The notes under the pieces were generated by a model that saw only the letters and a list, made by a program, of their open reading frames with translations, was not told the origin of the DNA and searched no databases. Shown here piece by piece: positions 8,215 to 18,700 of a stretch of 40,691 nt of DNA; positions within the stretch are counted from its first letter, which is position 1, and each line of letters begins with the position of its first letter. Source of the DNA: Candidatus Terraquivivens tikiterensis. Its GTDB lineage: Archaea; Thermoproteota; Nitrososphaeria_A; Caldarchaeales; Wolframiiraptoraceae. The translations under genes and the position numbers were made by a program. The stretch lies in NCBI GenBank assembly GCA_003056285.1, contig NDWU01000014.1, positions 1-40,691 on the forward strand, in the 5' to 3' direction.

Positions 8215-9407
8215 ACGCTTTAGAGAAAAGTTTAAGGATAATACCGTTCGCTAAGCCACGGCTTCTTAGGTTATCTAGAGCTTACGGACAGTACGTATGG
8301 GACGAAGCGGGAAGGAAGTATCTGGACTGTCACACAGGACACGGTGCGGCCTTTCTTGGCCATAGGAACCCCAAGGTAGTAGAAAGTATTAAGCATCAGA
8401 TGGACGTCATCATGACTGCCACGCCAGCTTTCCAGACGGACATCGCCGACGAAGTTCTATCGAAGCTTTCGAGGATACTCCCTAGCGGCATGGGTTACGT
8501 ATACTTTCTGAACAGCGGGAGCGAGGCAGTAGAGCTGGCGATGAAGATCGCACGTAAGGTAACCGGAAGGAAAAGGTTCGTAGCTTTCAGGAACTCCTTT
8601 CACGGTAGGACGATGGGTGCCCTATCCGTCACCTGGAACCCAAGGTATAGGGAAGGCTACGAGCCTTTTCCGTGGGAGACGAGGTTCATCCCTTACAACG
8701 ATGCCGACGCAGTAACCTCAGCTGTAGACGAGAGCGTTGCGGCTGTGCTGCTCGAACCCGTCCAGGGCGAGGGTGGGTTGACGCCTGCCACGCAAGGTTT
8801 TGCGAGAGCGTTGGCGGAGGCCTGCGAAGGGGCCGGAGCGTTTTTAATAGTCGATGAGGTTCAAGCTGGCTTCGGTAGGACTGGCAGGGTATGGGCGCAT
8901 GAGCATCTGAATATAAAGCCGGACATACTAGTTGCGGGCAAGTCTATCGGCGGAGGTTTTCCGGTAAGCATGGTTGCTGTTAGGAGCTCGATAGGTGAGA
9001 GGCTACGCGAAGCCGAGCACGGCTCTACGCACGGCGGAAACCCGTTGGCCCTGGCTGCCGTATCAGGGGGCATAGATGTCCTCATCGGCGACTCGGTTCC
9101 GTCAAAAAGCTCGCTTTTGGGGGAGAAGCTGTCGGCAGAGCTAAAAAAGGTGGTGGAGCGTTGTACGCATGCAGCGCGTGGTGTAAAGGGGATGGGGCTA
9201 ATGTTGGGAATAGAGTTAAGGTTCAGCCCTGAGGAGGTTATACGTGAATTGCAGACGAAAGGTTTGCTGTGCCTTAAGGCCGGAGCCACGGTCCTAAGGC
9301 TGCTACCTCCCTACTTGATAAACGATGAGGACATAAGGCTTTGCTCTGAGCTCATCGAAGAGGTTCTTTCCTCTTGGAAACCTGAGAAGGGGGGTTCTGG
9401 AGCATGA
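8211..9407 (+). CDS. lysJ: LysW-aminoadipate semialdehyde/glutamate semialdehyde aminotransferase (LysJ/ArgD)
   Basis: This class III PLP aminotransferase gives LysW-lysine or LysW-ornithine using glutamate. It has 398 residues. The family blocks are DCHTGHGAAFLGHRNP, FLNSGSEAVELAMKIAR (cofactor phosphate site), FHGRTMGALSVTWN, LIVDEVQAGFGRTG (the Asp that contacts the PLP ring nitrogen) and AGKSIGGGFPVS with the Schiff-base Lys near residue 246. It overlaps both lysX and lysK by 4 nt, a tight operon. It probably acts in both lysine and arginine branches because only one copy is seen. Confidence 0.93.
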   Translation: MNALEKSLRIIPFAKPRLLRLSRAYGQYVWDEAGRKYLDCHTGHGAAFLGHRNPKVVESIKHQMDVIMTATPAFQTDIADEVLSKLSRILPSGMGYVYFLNSGSEAVELAMKIARKVTGRKRFVAFRNSFHGRTMGALSVTWNPRYREGYEPFPWETRFIPYNDADAVTSAVDESVAAVLLEPVQGEGGLTPATQGFARALAEACEGAGAFLIVDEVQAGFGRTGRVWAHEHLNIKPDILVAGKSIGGGFPVSMVAVRSSIGERLREAEHGSTHGGNPLALAAVSGGIDVLIGDSVPSKSSLLGEKLSAELKKVVERCTHAARGVKGMGLMLGIELRFSPEEVIRELQTKGLLCLKAGATVLRLLPPYLINDEDIRLCSELIEEVLSSWKPEKGGSGA

Positions 9408-10468
9408 CTTCCGTCAACGAGGTAAGGGATATGCTTATTCGGATTTTAGATACGTACACACCTTCTGGCGAAGAGTGGAGGCTTCACGAGCCGCTCCGGG
9501 AAATATGCTCGCGCCTGGGTTATGAAAGCTACGGTGTGGATGAGGTAGGTAGCTTCATAGCAGAATACGGATCTGGCAAGACGATCCTGCTCGCCACCCA
9601 CATGGATACTGTTCCTGGCAGGCTCGAGGTGAAGGCCTCAAACGACGAGGTCTGGGGCAGGGGTGCAGTCGATGCCAAAGGGCCGCTCATGGCCATGCTA
9701 ATAGGCGCGGCCAAGGCTAAGAGCAGCGTCAAGGGCGCAAGGGTAGTCGTAGCGTGCCTTATCGATGAGGAAAGGGAGGGCAAGGGTGCGAACCACCTGG
9801 TAAACTCTGGCTTTAGGGCTGACCATATAATAATCGGCGAGCCTACCGGGACCACGGGCGTTGCGATAGGCTACAGGGGGAGCTTGACTGTTAAGGTTAG
9901 CGCATCGGCAAGCGGTGGTCATAGCAGCGCACCATACATGGGAGAGTCGGCGCTGGAGAAGCTCTTCGCTCTTTGGGAGGAGATAAAGCACAACTTCTCA
10001 GGCAGGGGTTATGAGGAGACGTCTGTATGCATAACCGTTTTAGAAGCCGGAGACTGGCCGACTAAGCTTCCAGAGTTTGCAAGGGCCATAATCAACGTAA
10101 GGATTCCGTATAATGTTCTATCTAAACAAATCTTGAGCAAGCTCGAGGAGCTTTGCTGGGAACACGGCTGCGAGCTCTCTGTGCTGGAGAGAACGGAGCC
10201 TGTCAAGGTTAGCCTGTCCAGCCCCGTCCCGAGGTCCCTGATTAGGAGCATACTGAGGGTTGGCTTGAAGCCAAAAGTAGTTATGAAGACAGGAACGAGC
10301 GACATGAACGTGATGTACAGGATATCCTCTGATATAGCAGCTTACGGCCCTGGGGATTCCCTCTTGGCACATACGACGCTAGAGAAAATATCCATAAGGG
10401 ACGTCATGACAGCGGCAGAAGTTTACAAGAATTGCATCGTCGAGCTTGCATCTGCCAGCCAAGCATAG
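9404..10468 (+). CDS. lysK: LysW-lysine/ornithine hydrolase (LysK, M20 family)
   Basis: This zinc carboxypeptidase releases free lysine or ornithine from LysW. Its M20 metallopeptidase motifs are in order: LLATHMDTVPG (metal His and Asp), GRGAVDAKGPLMAML (bridging Asp), IDEEREGKGANHL (general-base Glu) and IIGEPTGTTGVAIGYRGSL, with SASGGHSSAP in the lid domain and a late metal His in LLAHTTLEK. Its 354 residues fit LysK rather than longer ArgE/DapE proteins. It overlaps lysJ by 4 nt and is followed closely by argH. Confidence 0.92.
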   Translation: MTSVNEVRDMLIRILDTYTPSGEEWRLHEPLREICSRLGYESYGVDEVGSFIAEYGSGKTILLATHMDTVPGRLEVKASNDEVWGRGAVDAKGPLMAMLIGAAKAKSSVKGARVVVACLIDEEREGKGANHLVNSGFRADHIIIGEPTGTTGVAIGYRGSLTVKVSASASGGHSSAPYMGESALEKLFALWEEIKHNFSGRGYEETSVCITVLEAGDWPTKLPEFARAIINVRIPYNVLSKQILSKLEELCWEHGCELSVLERTEPVKVSLSSPVPRSLIRSILRVGLKPKVVMKTGTSDMNVMYRISSDIAAYGPGDSLLAHTTLEKISIRDVMTAAEVYKNCIVELASASQA

Positions 10469-10542
10469 TGGCCGAGAGTTTATGCACAAGGCTTTTTAGA
10501 GGGAGTGCCCCTCCGTTACTGGATCGGCAGGTTTCTAGCGGG

Positions 10543-11991
10543 ATGGCTCGTATGCACAGAAGGGGAAGGATGGAACGGGAGCTTGACGTAGATGCTGCCA
10601 AATACACTTCTTCGCTCCACTTCGACAAGGAGATACTAGAAAGCGTGATTTTGGTAAACATAGCGCACGTAAAGCTTCTGGAAAAGGCGGGAATAATACC
10701 ATCGGATCTGGCCGAGAGGGCAGAGAAGCACCTCCAAGGGATGCTGAAAAACCCGCCGAGCCTTGACGACCCAAGGTACGAGGATGTGCACATGGTGATC
10801 GAGGCAGAGCTAACGAAGCACGTTCCCCAAATAGGCGCATCCCTCGCCCTCGGTAAGAGCAGGAACGATGCGGTCGTTACGGCCATAAAGCTTAGGCTCA
10901 AAGAAAGGCTTTTGAGGTTGCATGAAGTTTGTTTGGCGTTTTGCGACGCCCTTCTGAGAAAAGCGCTCGCAGAGTCCGATACAATATTCCCTGTTTATAC
11001 GCACTTGCAGAGGGCTGCGCCAGCAACTTTTGGATTCGTCATGCACTCCTACGCCATCAGGGTCCTCAAAGCGCTCCAGCATGTAAAGATGCTCTATGAG
11101 TTGGTTGACGAGTCACCGCTCGGCTCGGCGGCGGTTGCGGGAACTAGCGTACCCTTGGACAGGGAGTACTCGGCATCGCTCTTGGGCTTCAGCAGGGTAA
11201 GCCAAAATGCTCTTGAGTCCACGGCATCAAGGGACTTTATAGTAGAGGCGCTATCGTGCTTGACTTTGATAATGCTCATACTCTCTTCCTTATCCGAAGA
11301 GTTGGTGATCTTCAGCTCGGAAGAGTTTGCCCTCATAGAGTTTCCAGAGGAGTTCTCGGCTACGAGTAGCATCATGCCCCAAAAACGAAACCCGGTAGTC
11401 GCGGAGATCTCAAGGACCAAGCTTGGAGAGTTGTTGGGCCTACTAACGTCCGCTACAGTGATCGCTGCGAGGCAGGCAAGCGGTTACAACCTAGACCTCC
11501 AGCAGATAACGCCAAAGCTATGGCAGGCGCTCGAGGTTGTTGAGGAAACCTTACAAATGATGACAAAGCTCGTACCCAGCTTGAAGGTCAATAAAGACAG
11601 ATGCATGAGAGCATGCAACCCGCCGACTGGGGTTGTAGAGGTCGCGAACTACCTTTCCCTAGAGCATAAAATACCTTTCCGTGATGCGCACGCATTCGCT
11701 GGTAGAATTAGTAAGCTTTTATACGATGGAAAACTCGATGAGGCCTCTCTCCGAAAAACAAAAGCTGAGTTCAACATAGACGTCCCCCTAGAGCTCGACG
11801 ACCTCATGGTTTTGATGGAGCCGACGAGGGTCGTGCACTCCTACAGGACGGTAGGATCTGCAAACCCTGCTTTGGTAAGGCGTGCCGTAGAGGATAGCAT
11901 GGTGTGCCTTGAGGATGAGAGAAGGTGGGTCCGGGACAAAAGGGTAAAGCTTGAATACGCCCTGAACAAATTAAAGGGGCAAAAAAGCTAA
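10543..11991 (+). CDS. argH: Argininosuccinate lyase
   Basis: This enzyme catalyses the last arginine step, splitting argininosuccinate to arginine and fumarate. The signature TSSIMPQKRNPVVAEISRTK (with the catalytic Ser loop) is at about residue 280. THLQRAAPATFGF carries the conserved His region, and EDVHMVIEAEL is the first conserved block. The frame is open back to 10432, but MHRRGRMERELDVDAAKYTS is where ArgH similarity begins, so I choose ATG 10543 or 10552 over the upstream GTG-type starts. Its place in the lys cluster supports a double-duty lysine/arginine operon. Carbamoyltransferase and argininosuccinate synthase are not in the window. Confidence 0.93.
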   Translation: MARMHRRGRMERELDVDAAKYTSSLHFDKEILESVILVNIAHVKLLEKAGIIPSDLAERAEKHLQGMLKNPPSLDDPRYEDVHMVIEAELTKHVPQIGASLALGKSRNDAVVTAIKLRLKERLLRLHEVCLAFCDALLRKALAESDTIFPVYTHLQRAAPATFGFVMHSYAIRVLKALQHVKMLYELVDESPLGSAAVAGTSVPLDREYSASLLGFSRVSQNALESTASRDFIVEALSCLTLIMLILSSLSEELVIFSSEEFALIEFPEEFSATSSIMPQKRNPVVAEISRTKLGELLGLLTSATVIAARQASGYNLDLQQITPKLWQALEVVEETLQMMTKLVPSLKVNKDRCMRACNPPTGVVEVANYLSLEHKIPFRDAHAFAGRISKLLYDGKLDEASLRKTKAEFNIDVPLELDDLMVLMEPTRVVHSYRTVGSANPALVRRAVEDSMVCLEDERRWVRDKRVKLEYALNKLKGQKS

Positions 11992-12023
11992 AGCCGAGGG
12001 ATTCCGGATAAAGTTCGTTGAAG

Positions 12024-12033
12024 ATTTATTAAT
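12024..12033 (+). promoter_or_regulatory. TATA box of the rpoH-rpoB-rpoA operon
   Basis: ATTTATTAAT lies about 70 nt before the rpoH ATG, in the short gap after argH. The transcript would start near 12054, leaving a leader with the ribosome site GGAGGAA at 12087-12092. Confidence 0.55.
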
Positions 12034-12100
12034 AACCTAATCGGTTTCCAGACTCGGATTTGGTATAGTGAACGTCTATATTTTTGGAGGAACGTCAAGT

Positions 12101-12376
12101 ATGGCCGACAAAGCTAAACCCTCGGAGCAGGAGAGAGCCCAAGCGTTCTCCCCGAGCAAGCACGTTTTGGTTCCGAGGCATGAGATAATGACGAAGGAAG
12201 AAGTGGAGGAGCTGCTGAAAAGGTATCGTATAAAACCGCAACAGCTCCCTTATATTCTGGCCTCGGACCCCATCGTTAAGGAAATCGGCGCGAAGCCGGG
12301 TGACGTTATAAGGATCATAAGGCAGACGGAAACCGCAGGAAGGACGGTTTATTACAGGCTGGTAGTGAGGGAGTGA
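12101..12376 (+). CDS. rpoH: DNA-directed RNA polymerase subunit H
   Basis: This small archaeal RNAP subunit (Rpb5 C-terminal homologue) belongs to the polymerase's DNA-entry jaw. The core [22 protein letters not shown], followed by [25 protein letters not shown] and ending VYYRLVV, is diagnostic. A GTG at 12068 would add 11 residues, but GGAGGAA about 9 nt before the ATG at 12101 favours that start. This gives 91 residues with a short charged N-terminal tail. It is 3 nt before rpoB. Confidence 0.95.
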   Translation: MADKAKPSEQERAQAFSPSKHVLVPRHEIMTKEEVEELLKRYRIKPQQLPYILASDPIVKEIGAKPGDVIRIIRQTETAGRTVYYRLVVRE

Positions 12377-12379
12377 GCT

Positions 12380-15300
12380 ATGCAAAAAGACTATAAGCTT
12401 ACAGCGGAAGATCTTTGGTATGTAGCTAAAAGCTTCATAGAAGAAGAAGGGCTCGTTCAGCATCAAATCAGGTCATACAACTATTTTATCAGAAAGGGTC
12501 TACAGGAACTCGTCAATTCTTTGGACGTGCAGGAGATTAAAACGAAACACGGAACGCTAACCTTTAAGTTTGGGACGATCGAGGTAGATAAACCGCGGGT
12601 CATCGAGATAGATGGCACGGTCAACGAGAACATAACGCCTGCCGAGTGCCGGCTCAGGAAGCTCACGTACGCCGCGCCGTTGTATGCCAAGATGAACCTG
12701 TACTTGGATGGAAGGCTCCTATCCTCAGAGCGCGTAGAGGTTGGAATAATACCGGTGATGGTGAAGAGCGACATATGCCCGCTATCGAAGATGACGCATG
12801 ACGAGCTACTGGCCATAGGCGAGGACCCCATGGACCCAGGGGGATACTTCATAATCAACGGCTCCGAACGCGTAATAGTTGCCATAGAGGATTTGGCGCC
12901 TAACAAGATACTCGTAACGGAAAAGGACGTCGGTGGTAAGCCACAGTATACTGCGGTCGTGCTATCCTCTGCGTTCGGTAGGCAAGCTAAGGTCGAGGTT
13001 ACTTACAAGGAAGGCGGCCCGATAAGGGTTTTCTTCTCAAGGATCTACAAAGGCATACCGGCCATAATCCTTCTCAGGGCCTTGGGCATGACGAACGACA
13101 GGGAGATCGTAAGCTTCATATCGCCAGTGAAAGAAGTCCAAGAGTTGCTGGAGGCTCCCTTCAAGGAAGCGGAGGGCGTAGAGACAGTCGAGGACGCTCT
13201 AAAGTACATAGGCAACAAGATAGCTTTCGGGTATGCTGAGGAATATAGGGTACAAAGGGCCGAGCAGCTGATAGATAACGTTCTCCTACCGCATATAGGG
13301 ACCGATAAGGCCTCGAGATATCTTAAGGCGGTATTCTTATGCGAGATGATAGGTAGGGTATTGGAGACAAGCCTGGGCCTCAGGAAGCCCAGCGACAAGG
13401 ACCACTATGCCAACAAGCGCGTGAAGCTGGCAACACCCTTGCTGATGGAGCTTTACAGGATGGCATTCTTGAAACTCATAAGGGATGTGAGGTACCAACT
13501 GGAAAGGTTATTGACAATAAGGCAGCCAACGTCCATATCTACGTTCGTCAGGCCAGGGATAGTCGCAGATTTTGTCAAGCATGCGTTCGCTACAGGGAAC
13601 TGGCCCGGTGGTAGGGTTGGCGTAACCCAGCTGCTGAACAGAACCAACTACCTGGCAACGCTGAGCCATCTAAGGAGGGTGCAGTCACCCTTGAGCAGGA
13701 GCCAGCCACACTTCGAGGCAAGGGACCTTCATGGAACGCACTGGGGCAGGATATGTCCCGCCGAGACACCAGAGGGTAGCAACTGCGGTCTGGTTAAGAA
13801 CCTAGCGCTCTCGGCGGAGTTCTCGTTCCCTATGAATAGGCGCGAAGTCTTGGATAAGCTCTACGTGCTTGGGGTCATGCCCTTAAGCGAGGCCATAAGT
13901 CGAAAAAGGTTCTTGTCGACGAAGGTGTTCGTGGACGGTCTACTGGTAGGTTTCCATCCAAACGGGCAAGAGCTCGTTACGGAGCTAAGAAACCTGAGAA
14001 GGAACGGTGAGATAAACAACAACATGAACGTTGCGCTGTATAGCTACAAGCACATCCAAGAGGTCTGGATAAACACAGATGAGGGCAGGGTCAGAAGGCC
14101 TTTAATAATCGTCGAGAGGGGCTTGCCAAGATTAAACCGCAACCACGTAGAGGCAATAAAGAATAGAATATCCAGGTTTAGAGACCTTGTTTCCATGGGA
14201 ATCATTGAGTTTTTGGATGCTGAAGAGGAGGAGAACGCGTACGTTGCCCTAACGCCGGAGACGGTCACGCCCGAGCATACGCACGTGGAAATATCTCCAT
14301 ACATGATGCTTGGGGCTGTCACCTCGATAATCCCTTACGCTGAGCACAACCAATCTCCAAGGAATGTATACGAGGGTGCTATGGCCAAACAGGCCTTGGG
14401 CTTCTTCGCCTCGAATTATGAGATAAGGACGGACTCAAGGATGCACCTTCTCGTCTATCCCCAGAAACCCATCGTCACGACAAAATCAATCGAGCTGATA
14501 GGCCTTAACAGCAGGCCGATAGGCCAGAATATGGTCGTCGCAATACTCTCAGCTCAAGGGTATAATATGGAGGACGCTGTTGTACTTAACAAATCATCCG
14601 TCGAGAGAGGACTTGGCCTTTCCCTTAGCTACAGGACTTACGAGGTAGAGTCAAGACAGTACCTTGGAGGCCAGAGGGATAGGTTTGGGATACCAGAACC
14701 CAGCATAAGAGGCTACAAGGGCGAGCAATATTATAGGATACTGGATGCGGATGGGTTGGCCCATATAGAATCCGACGTGAGCGGAAATATGGTAATAGTC
14801 GGCGTTATGAGCCCGCCGAGGTTCATAGAAGAGTACACGCGTACGCCGGCAAGGGAGATGGTGTGGAGGGACGCGTCAGAAGTAGTCAGACAGTCCGAGA
14901 GCGGCGTCGTTGACCAAATATTCATAACTAGGACGGACGAGGGCAACAAGCTCGTAAAGGCAAGGGTTAGGACTACGTGCTTCGTCGAGATAGGCGACAA
15001 GTTCTCGTCGAGACACGGACAGAAGGGCGTTGTAGGTGCGCTCTTCCCGCAGGAGGACATGCCCTACACGGAGGATGGCATAGTCCCAGACCTGATAATA
15101 AACCCGCACGCATTCCCCTCAAGGATGACGATCGGCCAGCTCATCGAGAGCATAGCCGGAAAGGTCGCGGCCATAAAGGCTGAGCCTGTTGACGGAACGC
15201 CGTTCTTTGGCAAGAGTCTTGAAGAATTAAGGGCAGAGCTTGAAGCGCTGGGCTTCAAGAGCTCGGGGACATCGGTAATGTACGACGGCTTGACCGGCAA

Positions 15301-15730
15301 GAAATTCGAGGCGGAAATCTTCATCGGTGTAGTTTACTACCAGAGGCTACACCACCTAGTCAGGGACAAAATACATGCCAGGGCACGTGGGCAGGTACAG
15401 ATGCTAACCCGGCAGCCGACCGAAGGGAGAGCCAGGGGTGGCGGCCTGAAGTTTGGGGAGATGGAGCGCGACTGCTTGGTTGCGCACGGGGCCGCTTACC
15501 TGCTTTTGGACAGGCTACTCGAGCAGTCCGATAAGTACGTCGCGTACTTCTGCGAAAAGTGTGGCTTACCGGCATACTACGACCTCAAACAGGAGCGTAT
15601 GGTTTGTAGGGTGTGCGGGAAGGAGGCGAGCATAAAGCCCGTCGTCATGTCCTATGCATTCTACCTCCTACTGAACGAGTTGTTGAGCATGTGCATCTAC
15701 CCGAAAGTAAAGTTGGAGGAGCTGGTTTGA
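12380..15730 (+). CDS. rpoB: DNA-directed RNA polymerase subunit B (unsplit)
   Basis: This second-largest RNAP subunit is a single 1116-residue protein carrying both B'' and B' halves. Landmarks are DPGGYFIINGSERVIV in the lobe, DLHGTHWGRICPAETPEGSNCGL, SAQGYNMEDAVVLNKSS near residue 730, GDKFSSRHGQKGVVG near 875 (a catalytic-site lysine block) and RARGGGLKFGEMERDCL. The C-terminal zinc site is CEKCGLPAYYD with CRVCG near residues 1057-1075. The unsplit state is shared with Crenarchaeota, Thaumarchaeota and relatives. It lies 1 nt from rpoA. Confidence 0.98.
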   Translation: MQKDYKLTAEDLWYVAKSFIEEEGLVQHQIRSYNYFIRKGLQELVNSLDVQEIKTKHGTLTFKFGTIEVDKPRVIEIDGTVNENITPAECRLRKLTYAAPLYAKMNLYLDGRLLSSERVEVGIIPVMVKSDICPLSKMTHDELLAIGEDPMDPGGYFIINGSERVIVAIEDLAPNKILVTEKDVGGKPQYTAVVLSSAFGRQAKVEVTYKEGGPIRVFFSRIYKGIPAIILLRALGMTNDREIVSFISPVKEVQELLEAPFKEAEGVETVEDALKYIGNKIAFGYAEEYRVQRAEQLIDNVLLPHIGTDKASRYLKAVFLCEMIGRVLETSLGLRKPSDKDHYANKRVKLATPLLMELYRMAFLKLIRDVRYQLERLLTIRQPTSISTFVRPGIVADFVKHAFATGNWPGGRVGVTQLLNRTNYLATLSHLRRVQSPLSRSQPHFEARDLHGTHWGRICPAETPEGSNCGLVKNLALSAEFSFPMNRREVLDKLYVLGVMPLSEAISRKRFLSTKVFVDGLLVGFHPNGQELVTELRNLRRNGEINNNMNVALYSYKHIQEVWINTDEGRVRRPLIIVERGLPRLNRNHVEAIKNRISRFRDLVSMGIIEFLDAEEEENAYVALTPETVTPEHTHVEISPYMMLGAVTSIIPYAEHNQSPRNVYEGAMAKQALGFFASNYEIRTDSRMHLLVYPQKPIVTTKSIELIGLNSRPIGQNMVVAILSAQGYNMEDAVVLNKSSVERGLGLSLSYRTYEVESRQYLGGQRDRFGIPEPSIRGYKGEQYYRILDADGLAHIESDVSGNMVIVGVMSPPRFIEEYTRTPAREMVWRDASEVVRQSESGVVDQIFITRTDEGNKLVKARVRTTCFVEIGDKFSSRHGQKGVVGALFPQEDMPYTEDGIVPDLIINPHAFPSRMTIGQLIESIAGKVAAIKAEPVDGTPFFGKSLEELRAELEALGFKSSGTSVMYDGLTGKKFEAEIFIGVVYYQRLHHLVRDKIHARARGQVQMLTRQPTEGRARGGGLKFGEMERDCLVAHGAAYLLLDRLLEQSDKYVAYFCEKCGLPAYYDLKQERMVCRVCGKEASIKPVVMSYAFYLLLNELLSMCIYPKVKLEELV

Positions 15731-15731
15731 T

Positions 15732-18700
15732 ATGTCGTACAGGGGCTCTGTTGCGGCCATAAAATTCGGCATACTCTCGCCTGACCTAATCAGGAAGATG
15801 TCCGTGGCCGAGATACAAAACCCAGATACGTACGGCGACGACGGCCTCCCGATACCGACGGGCGTTATGGACCCGAGGCTGGGGACGTTGGAACCAGGCC
15901 AGCGTTGTAAGACATGCGGCAACACATACCTCGGATGTCCAGGACATTTCGGACACATAGAATTACCTGTGCCCGTCATACACGTTGGGTTCGCTAAGAC
16001 CATACACATGCTTTTAAAAGCTACCTGCAGGTCATGCGGCAGGATACTCCTGGACGATGAGCAGATAAAGAGCTTCAGGGAGGAGTTGGAGAGGGAGAAG
16101 CAATCCGGAAGACCGTACAGGCACATCTACTTTAAGATAATGCAAAAGGCCACGTCGACGCAGACATGTCCGCACTGCGGCGAGAAGCAGGTGAGGATCG
16201 AGCTGGAGAAGCCGACGACTTTCATAGAGGCCTCGGAGTCGGAGCTGGTAAGGCTTCCAGCTAGCGTGGTAAGAACTAGGCTCGAGAGGATACCCGACGA
16301 GGACCTAGTGTTGCTGGATATAGATCCTACGAGCGCAAGGCCAGAATGGATGGTGCTCACGGTATTGCCCGTGCCCCCAGTATACGTAAGACCATCCATC
16401 ACGCTAGAATCCGGCTTCAGGTCAGAGGACGACCTAACGCACAAGCTGGTGGACATACTCAGGGTCGCCCAGAGGCTTAGGGAAAATATAGCGGCAGGGT
16501 CACCCTCGCCCGTCATAATGGAGCTATCCGACCTTCTCCAGTACCATGTAACGACCTACATCAACAACGAGGCGGTAGGGACGTCACCATCCGTTCATAG
16601 GTCCGGCCGTGTGCTAAAAACGTTGGCGCAAAGGTTGAAGGGCAAAGAAGGTAGGTTCAGGTTAAACCTTTCCGGAAAGAGGGTAGACTTCTCTGCCAGG
16701 ACCGTTATATCCCCAGACCCCAACATAGGGATAAACGAGGTCGGCGTCCCCTTAGAGATAGCGATGCAGCTTACCGTACCGGAAAAAGTTAACGCCTGGA
16801 ACATCGAAAGGCTAAGAGAATACGTAAGGAATGGCCCGGACAAGTATCCTGGTGCAAAATACATAATCAGGCCGGACGGTAGAGCCATCAGGCTGAAGCT
16901 TGCTCATGACCTGAATGAGCTAGCAAACGCTCTCGAACCAGGCTACATAGTCGAGCGGCACCTGATAGATGGGGACATCGTCCTGTTTAACAGGCAGCCG
17001 TCGCTACACAGGATGTCCATAATGGCCCATATAGTAAAGGTCCTTCCCTACAAGACGTTCCGTCTTAACCTTGCAGTTTGCACACCATACAACGCGGACT
17101 TTGACGGCGACGAGATGAACCTGCACGTTCCGCAGAGCGAGGAAGCTCAAACGGAAGCTAGGATATTGCTTCTGGTACAAAACAACATAATATCACCGCG
17201 CCATGGTGCACCAATAATCGGAGCGATCAGGGACTTCCTAACGGCAGCATACCTGCTGACAAAGGACGATACGCTTCTCAGCTTAAAAGAGGTCTCCTAC
17301 CTGCTCTCTGCGATAGGGTACGACGGTGAGTTACCAGAGCCCGTAGTAAGCGAGCCGCAACCGCTATGGAGCGGCAAGCAGATATTTAGCCTGCTGCTTC
17401 CAAAGGACTTCAATCACAAATTCAGGTCCAGCTTCTCGCCCGAGGAGACAGTCATAATACAGGACGGCAAGCTCGTAAAGGGTGTGATAGATAAGAACGG
17501 TATAGGTGTAGAAAAAGCAAACAATATAATACACAGGTTAGTGAGAGATTACGGGTACGACGTAGCCAGGGAGTTCTTAGACAAGGTAGTGAAGCTTACC
17601 AACACGTACCTTCGCATCAGAGGCTTTACGTTCACCGTAGACGACTTAACGGTGCCGTCCGAAGTCTACAAGGATATATCCAAACTCTTTGTAAAGATGG
17701 ACGAGGAGTTTGTTAAGCTTAAAACGGATTACGAAAAGGGTAAGGCCCCCGTCTATCCCGGTGAGACTCCTGAGCAATCGTTCGAGTCTGCCGTCCTTTC
17801 CCTGCTATCGAGGACTAGGGACATGGCCGGCAAGATCGTGAGGCAGAACATCCCGCCCTCGAATAACGCGATAATCATGATAAAGACAGGAGCTAGGGGG
17901 ACCTCGCTTAACATCGACCAAATGATAGCGGTAGTCGGTCAGCAGGCCGTTAGAAGGGAAAGGATAAAGAGGGGCTATACCGACAGGGTCCTTACCTTCT
18001 TCAAGCCCGGAGACCTATCGCCTAGGGCAAGGGGCTTCGTTTACAACTCGTTCATGAGCGGCTTGGACCCGGTAGAATTCTTCTTCCACATGGTAGGCGG
18101 AAGGGATGGGCTGGTCGATACGGCAGTGAGAACTCAGCAGAGTGGTTACATGCAACGCCGGCTTATAAACGCCCTAGAATCCTTGTACGTTGAATACGAC
18201 GGCACGGTAAGGACGACGGATGAAAAAAGGATAATCCAATTCCAGTACGGTGAGGATGGTGTCGACCCAGCTAAGAGCGAACACGGACAACCGGTTAACC
18301 CAGCCGTTGTTGTGGAGAGGGTGATGAGCTCTCTGCCGGCCGATAAACCTGCCTCATACGATTATCTGGTGTCCAAAGCTGAACTGTATAGGAAGCTCAT
18401 GCCCGAGAAGATCGTCGAGGAGTTAATGAACGAGCTCACAAAGGTAAAGGCATCGGAGCGGGTGATCGACAAATCGTTCGAGGAGGCATACAGGGTATAC
18501 TTGAACTCTAGGGTAGAGCCTGGCGATGCCGTGGGCGTCGTAACGGCCCAATCGATAGGTGAGCCTGGAACCCAGCTTACACTCAGAACGTTCCACTTTG
18601 CTGGCGTTAGGGAGCAGAGCATACTGCTCGGCTTGCCGAGGTTAATCGAGATCGTCGATGCCCGCAAGGTCCCCTCCACGCCTATAATGAGGATATACCT

